DNA of 64,000 nt, from assembly GCF_001641265.1 (NCBI RefSeq), contig NW_020167544.1, forward strand, positions 186,001 through 250,000, given 5' to 3'. The notes beneath the pieces are model-generated. The model saw nothing but the letters and a program-made list of their open reading frames with translations, made no database searches and was not told the origin of the DNA. The first letter of the stretch is position 1; the number at the start of each line of letters is the position of its first letter. Position numbers and translations under genes: made by a program. This document shows positions 10,374 to 19,981 of this stretch, one piece after another. Source of the stretch: Pseudogymnoascus destructans. Lineage: Eukaryota; Ascomycota; Leotiomycetes; Thelebolales; Thelebolaceae.

Positions 10374-11493
10374 TCGGGCGCCGGGTACATCCCAGTACTT
10401 AGACTGTGACGGCTGTATATCGGGGGATGGTTACGTTGGAAGTCGGTTTTCCCAGCTGATCCTCAAAGAGCGGCGCATGACAATGCTTTAGGGTCTGGCT
10501 GTGTTGGTGGTTGTCGTCGTGTCAAGAGCGGCACGAACTCGGATGAATGCCCCGCTAGCGCCCGAGGGACTAGACGTGAACCTTGAAAGGAACAGACAAA
10601 CTCCGAGACAAACCCCTCACATCTCTCGTCTAAGTTAACTTACAACTTGTGAAGCTTCAATTTGTGAAGCCTCAATTCTGCCTTTTCTGGTCACGGATCC
10701 GTATCCGGAATCCAATATGGAATCATATATAATCTCGGAGGTCGCCTGAAAGACCGTGCCGCGTCCGACCGCATTTGTTGCTTTTCACTTTACCAGTCCT
10801 ATCCAGTTTACCTCAGACCGGCAGGTATATATATCCCCACAATCCAGCTCAACCAGCCCATGGACACGGCGACATATTCTCCTATCCGCAGAATCAATAT
10901 CAGGATCTCCGAATGACCCGTCAGTAGTTGTCTCGTTGTATTACAGGAGCCGCCGAGCAATGAGAATAACACAGGCCGTCCCTAGCCAGATTGCTTCATC
11001 ATGAACCTCACAGCCGGCAGGCAACTCTCTCTTATTATTATCCGGAATGCGGGCATCCCATCATTGGACTGAGATATTGGGAATATAGTTTCCATAGTCA
11101 CAGCGCTCGCGCATAGAAATTGGTAGGTTATATATTTCTTATAGTGCCAATATTCTCCGTCGCATCTATCAAAATACGAAGGCCTGGCCACGATTCTCTT
11201 TATGTCGAGTATATTGGATCGCCAGGGGCGAGCCTCTCGTTTCCCAATCGGCCTGTAGGTGCAAAGTGCGAATGATCAATATTGTCTAGAGGGGTCTACC
11301 ACCATATGCTATGGTTATAGACAAACTCATATTTCGTTCCCCTTTGAACATGGTTCGAGTTATCCCGTGGGTCTTATGGTTCATCCAAAAATCCATATAA
11401 GGTGTACTCTGGATCTCCCCAAACCCAGCTGTTGATCCATTCCCTGCTAACTCCTAGCAAAAATCATTATTCCACACGTCTACTGCTTCAAAA
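10374..11493. promoter_or_regulatory. divergent promoter region, LCHN-like gene and CBM18 gene
   Basis: 1.1 kb separates the two divergent start codons. A TATA-like element (CATATAAGG) lies at about 11392-11400, roughly 95 bp upstream of the CBM18 ATG, a plausible core promoter. The rest has a short GTGAAGC repeat (about 10648-10672) and no supported gene. Confidence 0.45.
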
Positions 11494-12321
11494 ATGGTCA
11501 GCCTCAAAGCTCTTGTCCTGGCTCTTGGTGCCCTCTCCTCAGGAGTTGTGGCCCATGTCGATCCAGCCCAATGCTTCTCTCTCAAGGCCATCGCCTCAGC
11601 CGGATTCCCTGACCCCTCCTCCCTCTCCGCGTCCTGCACGAGCGTCTTCTCCTACACCGTCCCACCGTACGTTGATCCCCCTCCCAATCCCTTCTATAGC
11701 GCACAACTCACACCCACCCAGTGCCGTGACAACAACCAAGACCACCTCTACATACGTGGCCATTACCAAGTACACCACCGCCACACAGACTGCGTATGTC
11801 CCCTTCCAGCCCCCTATGCATCTCCCACAACTAACACACCCAAGCACATTCGTCAAGACACCGTCACCGAACTAACCACCGTCTTCGGCCGCCGCCGCCG
11901 CTCCCTCCCCGAACCCGCCCTCGAAGCGCGCCAATCCCTCGGTGACCTCCCTCTCCCCCTAATCCAACAACTCTGCGACTGCCTCGATGTCGCGCACCCC
12001 ACCACAAGCACCAAGACCGCCACGCTGGTCATGACCCTCACCGACGTCCGCACCGTGACTGTCACCTCGCGCACCACCAAGGTGGTCACCTCGACTGCCT
12101 TGACGACCGTGCAGCGGACGACGACGATTCCACGCGTGACGGTCACGGGGAGCACGCCGACGCAGACGCCGGGGGTGGTGAGTTGGGATGGGCTTTGTGG
12201 GGATGGGGCGACGTGTTTGGGTAGTGGGTTTGGGAATTGCTGTGCAAGTTTTGGGGCTTGTGGCTCTGATAGTTCGCATTGTGGGACGGGATGCCAGAAG
12301 GCGTTTGGGTCTTGCAACTAG
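11494..12321 (+). CDS. secreted protein with C-terminal CBM18 chitin-binding domain
   Basis: The start has a clear signal peptide (MVSLKALVLALGALSSGVVA) followed by Cys-containing FSLKAIASAGFPDPSSLSASC. The middle is Thr-rich (TTSTKTATLVMTLTDVRTVTVTS), typical of O-glycosylated fungal wall proteins, with a tetra-Arg site that Kex2-like proteases might cut. The end is a hevein-like domain, CGDGATCLGSGFGNCCASFGACG then HCGTGCQ, with the expected cysteine spacing. It probably binds chitin outside the cell. Two short introns are likely: 11669-11721 (GTACGT...CAG) and a second near 11791-11846. The best second donor (GTATGT) gives the wrong phase for exon 3, so that exon boundary is uncertain. Confidence 0.72.
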   Translation: MVSLKALVLALGALSSGVVAHVDPAQCFSLKAIASAGFPDPSSLSASCTSVFSYTVPPYVDPPPNPFYSAQLTPTQCRDNNQDHLYIRGHYQVHHRHTDCVCPLPAPYASPTTNTPKHIRQDTVTELTTVFGRRRRSLPEPALEARQSLGDLPLPLIQQLCDCLDVAHPTTSTKTATLVMTLTDVRTVTVTSRTTKVVTSTALTTVQRTTTIPRVTVTGSTPTQTPGVVSWDGLCGDGATCLGSGFGNCCASFGACGSDSSHCGTGCQKAFGSCN

Positions 12322-13859
12322 GCGGGGAGGGGACTTGTTACTATGTAACGGTATTGTTTATGTCAGGGTCTCGAAGCTGCGGGTGATATTATAAACACGT
12401 AGTTGAGAATATCACGAGATTGCTGTCAATGCTCTTATTGAGATGTTTATATTGATATATTTGAGGCTCACTGTTGAGTCCTTTACAAAAGAAAAAATAT
12501 ATATTAATAGAGAAGCACGTATGAGACGGTAGCCTTATATTAGAAGTTGCCTGATCTGGTACGTTACTTCAGCACGTAGTGTTGATCTTCATCAAGCTGT
12601 GCAACGGAACAACTCGTTTATGTGAGCATCGTGTTACAATCGGAATGCATTTACCATTCCTTCATTCAGAGGTATAGCAAAAGGCAGTTGCCTGTGGAAT
12701 CTTCTCAAGCTCGGTGGCCCCTCCAAGGAAACCATCAACAGCCAACCACTTTCATCGGGGGCAAGTTCCTTCGCCATATGAAAGTGGCGAGGGAACAGTA
12801 AGATTGAATCCGTCTCTGGTGATATGTCCGTTGCACATACACACCAGCGAACTCCAGCGTCGCACGAATACGTGACTCAACGGAAGCTCGACGAAAGCTA
12901 ATTGGATAGCTGTCCAAACGGAATGGCCGGTTCTTGGCGGAATGCAGCAAAGCAAATCCTCCGAACGTTTCCTGGACATAACCACCCCATATTAGCGAGG
13001 ATCTCAAATATACAGCAGTTACCTTTATATGCCAGGGATCTGGGCAATGGAGCAGTCAGACGAAAAGCGAGTTTTGTGGAGGTGGTCAAGGCGGTGCGAA
13101 GAAGGCGAGGGAGCGGATCCGTACCGATATGGATATCACGATTAGGCGCGGCAGCGTGGCGGGCGGAAGAAGTACGAAGTTACAAGGTGTTGAGGGCGAC
13201 TAATGGAAGCGATTAAAAACGGGTTGGCAGGCGAAGTTATTATCATAAGTCAGCCGTTTTCGACGAAAGAGGTACGTTATGAATATATCGTCATTCAGCG
13301 CACATTTGTTCTGTGGTTGATCACGTAGGTTGAGGCTGAGTTGCTTCGATTTTTCTCAGGCGGGACTATTGACGACGGAGTCGAAAACCTCAGGAGTTAT
13401 GCCGAAAACGACAGAGCCGAAAGCGAACTGCTGGCTAGTGGTACAAGAAGTGCTGTGCATGCTCATCGAAGAGTAGACGTGCTGTGATCCAGGGCAAGAC
13501 GCGAACCAATTATAAAGGCTGCGTTCCATGCGTTTGAGATCCATCTGTTCGATCGAAAGTCGCATGCCCTATGGCACCTTGATGAAAGACAAAAGAAACC
13601 TTAAGAATCCATAGTATCGAAAGCAACCTGTCACGCGAGAAGTCGTGCTTTGCCCCATCCGCCGAGCACGCCCTGATATAACAAATTGCTTTTCCCCATC
13701 CGTTCCGTCGCACTTAAATCTCTGATGCCGAAACCCGTAAAGAAAAACTGGTGGAGGTGCACCCGCATCAATGAAAGTCGCAGATCCAAAGACTCTTGTG
13801 ATAAGTGGGATCGTCGTTGTTTAACGCGAAGGGCGCTCCGCACCTATAAGGATTAGCGA
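12322..13859. other. intergenic 1.5 kb with no supported gene
   Basis: Holds the 3' flanks of two convergent genes. On the minus strand around 13180-12730 two open stretches could be joined by a GT-AG intron (about 12972-13028). There is a presequence-like run LRTSSARHAA and a later ETFGGFALLHS, but no in-frame ATG is present and I recognise no family. 13250-13850 shows nothing. Confidence 0.3.
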
Positions 13860-14972
13860 TCAATAGCCACGATGGGAGTATTTCTCATCATCGTTGTATC
13901 TACCTCCGTATGGCTCCCGAGCATCTCCGCGAGGGGCTGGGTCACCATAGGCGGCTGGCGGAGCTGCATCACGGGATGAGCGTCCACCATCGCGGTCTCC
14001 ACCACGTTCACCGCGGTCGCCACGGTCGTAGCGGTCAGAGTATCCGCCACCGCCGCCACGGCGGTCATCACGTCCACCATAGCGGTCATCGCGACCACCT
14101 CCATAACGGTCGATTCCACGGGGAGCGTAGTCGTCACGGTCGCGGCGTCCGTATCCGCGGTCTCCACGGTCATCACCGCGGGATCCACGGTAGCTGTAAG
14201 GGTCGTCACGGAATCCACCGCGGCGGCGGTCATCGTAGCGGTCGCCCCATCTTCCAGGTGGCGGGCCGCGAGGGTCGTCTTCTGAGGTTTTAGTTAATTG
14301 TGTAAGACACAGGGATCGGACTTCACTTGCCTCTCTTTGGTGGACCAAAGTACTTGCCGGGGGTTGGGGTGCGTGGGCGGGAGCGCCTGGCCTTCTCGAT
14401 GCTCAAGGTGCGGCCCTCGATGACTTCACCCTGGAGGCCCTCCTTGGCAGCGTCGGCCTGGTCGGCAGTGACCATCTTGACGAATCCGAAGCCACGGGAC
14501 TCCTTGGTGTGGGGGTCAAGCATGATCTGGCACTTCTCGACCTCACCGTACTTCTCGAACAGGCGAGTGACCTCGGCCTCGGAAAGACGGGGGTGGATAC
14601 CGGTGACGAAAAGGTTGGATCCGGGGTTGACGGCGCCATCATCCTGGGGAGGAGGTCCGCCGCGGTCATTCTTGGGGCCACTTGGTGGTCTGTTAGTTAG
14701 GATAGTTGCGCAAATGATGGGTAATAGAAGTGGCCTACCGAGAATCGACCTGGCCGTTGCCACCTGGGGAGGCAGATCGACGGCGAGGGCTGTCCTGGCG
14801 ACGTGGGCGTGGCGAGGCGCTACGGTCGCGTTGCTCGTAACGAGGAGCCTCGTCTGAAGGAGTATAAGTTAGCATCATTGTCTCATTGAGATTCGGCAGC
14901 GCGAGTGTAATGATTGAACGTACCCTCGTATCCACGAGTGCCGTTCTCGTTCTCATAATCCATGGAAGCCAT
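13860..14972 (-). CDS. RRM protein with SR and RGG-like regions (Tra2-like)
   Basis: Four exons: 14972-14924, 14853-14739, 14689-14331, 14281-13860; 945 nt, 314 aa. The N-terminus has Arg-Ser/Pro repeats. One RRM follows (about residues 70-150) with RNP2 NLFVTGI and RNP1 SRGFGFVKM. The C-terminal ~140 residues are Asp/Arg/Gly/Tyr-rich (RGDDRGDRGYGRRD). This layout fits transformer-2-like splicing regulators or related fungal RNA-binding proteins that act on pre-mRNA in the nucleus. Intron 3 (14282-14330) must use a GC donor (AG|GCAAGT), because only that phase keeps the RGG frame; the other introns are GT-AG. Assignment to Tra2 itself is tentative. Confidence 0.87.
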
Positions 14973-15428
14973 GTTGATTATTAAGTTGCTGACGAAAGAG
15001 ATGGCGTAGCTGAATATCTGTCAACAAATGCGACGGGAACCCCGACCGTGTTCTGATCACGAACCAGGTATTAGTATTATCAAAGAGACAGAAACTCGAT
15101 ATGATCCAAGTTTCCGATGGGTTGACTCGTCCTCGAGTAGATGAAGATCAAAGAAAGAGAAGAAAGAGAGATGGAGTTTGGGAGGAAAATAGAACGAGCC
15201 GCGTTCGTTGGCGTATTTCCAAGTTAAACGGATCTTTTAGCGCAACGCTAGTGTACGCGAATCCCGTGATCACGTGAGCGGTACTTTTAGCCCCTTGTTA
15301 TCGCCAGTAAAACAATAGATTTGAGGAATTTAGCACCTATTGTCCTTTCATACTAGCATTAAAATATGGGTAAAATATTCCTAATTCCTTTCAAAGCAAA
15401 GGCTATGTGTAAACAATGAGACGACCAA
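14973..15428. other. intergenic: promoter of the RRM gene
   Basis: 456 bp upstream of the RRM gene, reaching the 3' end of the glutaminase pseudogene. The near part (14980-15250) includes purine-rich sequence likely to be 5' UTR and a CACGTG motif (about 15273-15278). Nothing else stands out. Confidence 0.4.
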
Positions 15429-17896
15429 TCAGAGCTCGTCAACCTGTGGCAACACTGGTTCTTCCCGATCTTCCACATCAACATCCACTTCATTCAAGAA
15501 GTCCAGTCCCTCAACAGCCTTCCCATCACAAGCCCTCTCCAAAGCTAAAAATGCAAAATGCCCACCAACCACCGGCCTCGCAAAGAAATGCGGTCCCGGG
15601 AAGTCCCCCTCTCCTTCGGTTTCATAAAGGTCCGTGAGTGGTCGGTCTATGATATCCATTAGCACTTAGTCAAGAGTGTCCAAAAGCATATACATGCCTG
15701 TAACAGTCTCATTAACCCACAACGCTACACTCTCCACGATCTCCATCCTGACTTTCTTGCTCGCAACGGCCGCAGCAAAGAACTGTCAGTCGCTCTTGGT
15801 ATAGAGGTGTCTGCTGTCGAGTGGGAGGCCATATTTCTGCTTCACATTGTGATACCAATCGCTTTGCATCTTATAAATCTTCTCATCGATGAAAGCAGTT
15901 CTCGATTTCCCCTTCCGATCATGTCCAATAGGCTTTTGAGTGTCCGACTGGCTCGAACCTATTGGAGAGCTAGTTGTATCCGGCAAGTGGAAGCACAAAA
16001 GCGAGTCCGCGAAGAGGTTGTAAATCGTCGTCCAGGAGCCGTACCAAGTGTACGAAATCTTGGCATGTGTGCCGTCTTTAGAAAACCCGTAATCTTGCCA
16101 TTTCTCGATATAATCTTCTGATACCTCCCGGTAATACGCCGCATCTTTGTTCTCACCAAGAGCTTCCGAGAGCCCACTCATAGCTCTGATCCCATTGATG
16201 CCCTTCAGAGCCAAGTTCGTCTGGTTGGCGAGCCAGCCGGCGAAATCGTCAGTTGAGAGTTGGTTCACTGGGATCAATGCTTCCTCGACGAGATATCCCG
16301 TCCATTGTTTCCACAGCCTGTATGACTTCTTCAACCAACTCTGAACCTGCTTCTTGTCTCTAGTACCTCCCCACGCACTATCAATACTGTCAATGCGAGA
16401 ATTCAACGGGAATACACCTCCAGAGGCGACATCAGCGTGATCACTCAACGACCCGAGTGGGCCAAGAGGATTTGAAGTCCCACCCAAGGAATCCACCAAC
16501 GCAAGCCCCATAATCAGCATATTCCCGCATTCCTCCAGCGGCATATACTCATCATTCCCATCCGCGTACCCCTTCCCGATTGGGAAAGTGCCAATATCAT
16601 GCATGCTATACTTATTCGGATACTGGCCGCTCAACTGGTGCTCGAGCAGCGGCTCCAGCAAGTGTGCCAGCCATCTCGGATTCGTATATAGGAAGAACGG
16701 GAAGGCTGGGAAAATAACATCAACGGTTTGGAAGTCCCCATTTGAAGAGATCTCTTTGAGGAAAATCAGGGGGTTCTCAGAGGTCCCCGAAAAGCTTGTG
16801 GCGCCCATGACCTGTCGCGCTGAGAGATCAACGATGTCTTTGTAATCCTCTGATCCAGATTTGAGGGCATCTACTGCCAACTGCTCAGAGTACTCCCCAG
16901 CTAGTTTGGATGACTTCTCAAAGTCCAAATAGTGGTGACTGATCATCAAATCAGCCGTTTCAAACCACGATGCCCACAACGGCCTCATCAGCGTTAACCC
17001 TCTTGCCGCCGCGAACTGAACAACAGGATCCTGTATATGCGCTATCGTAAACAATATACTATCCCGCGACAACTCCTTCGACTTTGACAAACCGCCCTTG
17101 AGCTTAAAATCCTTGGAAAACGCAAACACCGGCTCATCCTGATTGATATTCCGAAAATTGCCATCCGTAGCATTTCGCAGCGCACCCGTATTCTTAAACC
17201 GGTTCCTCATGTTAAAAGCACTTCCGGATTCATGATTCGCCTCCGCCGGTCCCGTGAAATATAGAGTTCCCCATTCCGCGCGGTCATTCTTCTCTTTCAA
17301 TTGCTCCTCCTCTGATCTGCGGATTTTCCAGGTCTTGAGGGGCGGGGATCCGAGGTCTTGGCCTTGGGGTGGGGAGAACTCCCATTGGATTCTGCTCTCG
17401 TCGTCGCCGCTGATCCATTGCCCGTTGATGTCTACGTAGATAGACAGGTCAAAGTTTCCCTCGACGTAGATCTTGATGTAGGATGCTGGCATGGACTGTC
17501 TGAATGCTGAGGTCGGTGTTATCGGCGAGATGAAGGATAGAATGACACGCGCTTTCTCGTCTTTGACTCTCCCTTGTATGCTATACGTAAGGTTCGTCGT
17601 CGAAGCGTCATAGTTAGAGCCTTCATATGTTGGAAAGGTAACCTGTGTACTTCTGCATAAACATCAGCCATGGATAAGAACAAGAGCAATGGCAACCATA
17701 CAGACTATCATGCGGCCTCCCCAGCAGCGGATACACCAATCCACTCTCCGGCACCGCCGCCATCACCGACAACCCAATCTACCACAACCGTCAGCCAGAC
17801 CCCCAATACCCCTCAGCATCACAGATAACCTACCGGCGCCCCAGTATAAAACATAGGCCACTGCTCCCACGGTTCCCCCCTCGCATTCCCCAGCCA
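15429..17896 (-). pseudogene. glutaminase A (GtaA-like), broken
   Basis: Recognisable exons: 17896-17834, 17778-17702, 17652-15698 and 15646-15429; 771 codons in phase. Family blocks include WLGNARGEPWEQWPMFYTGAP, ESGLVYPLLGRPHDS, RPLWASWFETADLMISHHY, LMIMGLALVDSLGG, SYTWYGSWTTIYNLFADSL, and the last exon with RPLTDLYETEGEG and ARPVVGGHFA. GtaA enzymes are secreted L-glutaminases. Two defects are visible. The 5' exon with signal peptide and the usual start before WLGNA is absent, with an in-frame TGA just upstream. A TGA at 15786-15788 also replaces the Trp expected after YTKSD. The last intron (15647-15697) needs a GC donor. Everything else is intact, so inactivation is recent or the TGA is a sequence error. 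Confidence 0.78.
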
Positions 17897-18339
17897 AAGA
17901 CATCATAGCCACCATCGTATATCGTTCAGTCGTGTGTGTCTGTTCTCACATTCACTTTCCATCCAGCGAAATACAAGCCTTAACCTTCCTTTCACCACAT
18001 ATCAAAGTCGAAACCTGATCAGTGAAGATAAGATGAACCTTCCCATTTATTAAAGTAAACTAGCGAACCTTACACAGACAGGGAAAGTACGACCTCCAAA
18101 ACATGCAATGACGACTTTCTGTTCGGGCAGGAACGCACGGGCCAGTTACTTTACAGAATGTGGGGTGCATTAGCGTCCGCCTTGTGACTTTATAACAAAC
18201 AGTCTCCTCCTCAAACCTCACAAGAGCACTAGACAAACAAAGCACCTCCGATTTAACAATACCAGGACTCCTTCCCCGTCCCATCCTCCTAAAACCCGCA
18301 AAAACACCGCCCGAGCAAGCAAACAAATGCTCTGATCCC
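17897..18339. other. intergenic between the glutaminase relic and a small gene
   Basis: 443 bp upstream of the truncated glutaminase. I looked here for its missing signal-peptide exon and did not find it. No other gene is supported. Confidence 0.4.
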
Positions 18340-18854
18340 TTAATACGTCTGAATCTTAAACACCCTCCGCCACGCCCCATCCTTAACAACCCACTCCACA
18401 TCATCCCCCTCCTCATTAAGCATAAAGAGGTATTCCTGCACAACCTCCGCCATCATCACCTTCTGCAGCAAGAGGTCGCGACGTTGGTCGGCGGAGGATT
18501 TAACCCATGGGCTGGCTTTGTTGGATTCCACCGCTTCCTGTGTGTGTTTCTGTTAGCCCCCCTTCGTTTCCAAACAAACTCACCCCAGCCAGCCAGCCAG
18601 CCCAGCCAGCTATCCAAACTCCCAGACCTCCAAGCCAGGAAAAAGGAACAAGTGGAAAACCTCACCTCAGCGCTCTCGACACCCGTACACCCATACCCCA
18701 ACGCCAGCGCCAACTCCCTCCTCCAGCTCACCCTCTCGCTGACCCACAAACTCCCCTTCCCAATCTCAAAATCTTCTCTATCAGCGGGATGGATCACTTT
18801 GTTGGCGATGATGGTGATGGATAGGGCGTCGGAGGTGCGGATGAGTTGTAGAAG
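18340..18854 (-). CDS. small unknown protein, 5' exon uncertain
   Basis: Two exons are supported, 18854-18666 and 18537-18340, joined in phase by a GT-AG intron (18538-18665). They encode LLQLIRTSDALSITIIANK, then a Trp-containing helical stretch (GSLWVSERVSWRRELALALG), and end with EEGDDVEWVVKDGAWRRVFKIQTY. A polypyrimidine-CAG acceptor precedes 18854, so a first exon lies upstream. The nearest ATG (19017, MITLTR) would need a weak donor GTCCGT and an intron full of 22-bp repeats. I do not recognise the family. The frame conservation across the intron and the lack of stops argue that it is real. Confidence 0.5.
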
Positions 18855-18889
18855 CTGTGGTGGGTGTTAGTTTGTGTGGAGTTTGGGGT

Positions 18890-18966
18890 GAGGGGAGGAG
18901 GGAAGAGGAATGAGGGGAGGAGGGAAGAGGAATGAGGGGAGGAGGGAAGAGGAATGAGGGGAGGAG
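18890..18966. repeat. 22-bp purine-rich minisatellite
   Basis: Three and a half perfect copies of GAGGGGAGGAGGGAAGAGGAAT. The array probably lies in the first intron of the small gene on the minus strand, where it reads as a long polypyrimidine tract. Confidence 0.85.
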
Positions 18967-19017
18967 AGAGGGGAAAAAGGAGGGGGGGGGAGGACGGACT
19001 CTTGTGAGGGTTATCAT

Positions 19018-19981
19018 CGTTGCGACGAGGAGGTGATTCTTCACCTTCGGGTGGTTCCTATCACGTGGGTGACACGGTGGTGGTGGTGATTGAACGGAGG
19101 TGGGTAGTTGAAAGGTTAAAAGGTTGGTGGTAATTTCACGTCAGAGTTTAAGCTGACCAAGGAGTGAAAAAGAAATAAAAGGTGAATTTGTACGTTTCTG
19201 GCGGGGTGTTTATGTGGTTGCCAGTGACGAGAAACGAAACGCTTTGAAGAGACCGTCGCGTCTGGGTTTAACTGGCTGACTCTGACAAGGCGCGGGTGCG
19301 TGGGAATCTCTGGGTAATAGAGCGTTGGTGTCTACGCTTACAGAGACGGTGTCTATTCACAGCTGCGAGATAGACATTACAGCTCGTCAACTGGACTCAC
19401 ACACCCTCCCAAACCATCACGGCATCAAACATCTCACATTCACAATTCACAATCCATCAAAATGCAGCAAAACATATATATTTCCCGCTCCCCCCCCTAC
19501 CCAGCGGGCCACATCCAACGCCCGCATCCCTAGCTATGCAAACCAAACCCCCTAACCACCCCACCACGCTCGCAATGCCCCCATCCATGGGCTTTATTTA
19601 GTCCCAAAAAAATAAAATGTGTGTTGTTGTGGCGGCGACTGAAGAGTCCTTATAAGCCTGCCTGCATCCCCGTAAATTGGTGGTGTGCGTGTGTTGAAAC
19701 GGAGTTGTAGAGGATAGAATGTGTATGTACAAGTTGACCACCCCCGTGGTGTGTGTGTTTGGGGGGAGAGAAGTATCTTGTTGTGTGAAGAAAAGTAGTT
19801 GTGTATGTACAAGTTGACCACCCCCGTGGTGTGTGTGTTGGGGGGGGGAGAGAATTATCTTGTTGTGTGAAGAAAAGTAGTTGTGTACCTACATTAAAGT
19901 TGTATAGTTGTGAAAAGGTATATGTCGTATAGTGATGATCGAAGTCGTAGATTTGGGTCGTCGTCGTCGTCGTCCACCGCC
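19018..19981. other. intergenic between small gene and DUF2457 gene
   Basis: Promoter side of the small gene at the left and the 3' flank of the DUF2457 gene at the right. Apart from the 80-bp duplication at 19721-19882, no gene is supported. Confidence 0.4.
19721..19882. repeat. 80-bp tandem duplication
   Basis: GTGTATGTACAAGTTGACCA begins both units (19721 and 19801). The units differ by two inserted Gs in a G run and one base, so the duplication is recent. It lies ~100 bp past the end of the DUF2457 gene and could be in its 3' UTR. Confidence 0.9.

Noticed and set aside
12730..13250. Possible two-exon mitochondrial gene on the minus strand
   Set aside because: A presequence-like stretch and a usable intron exist, but there is no in-frame ATG and no recognisable domain.
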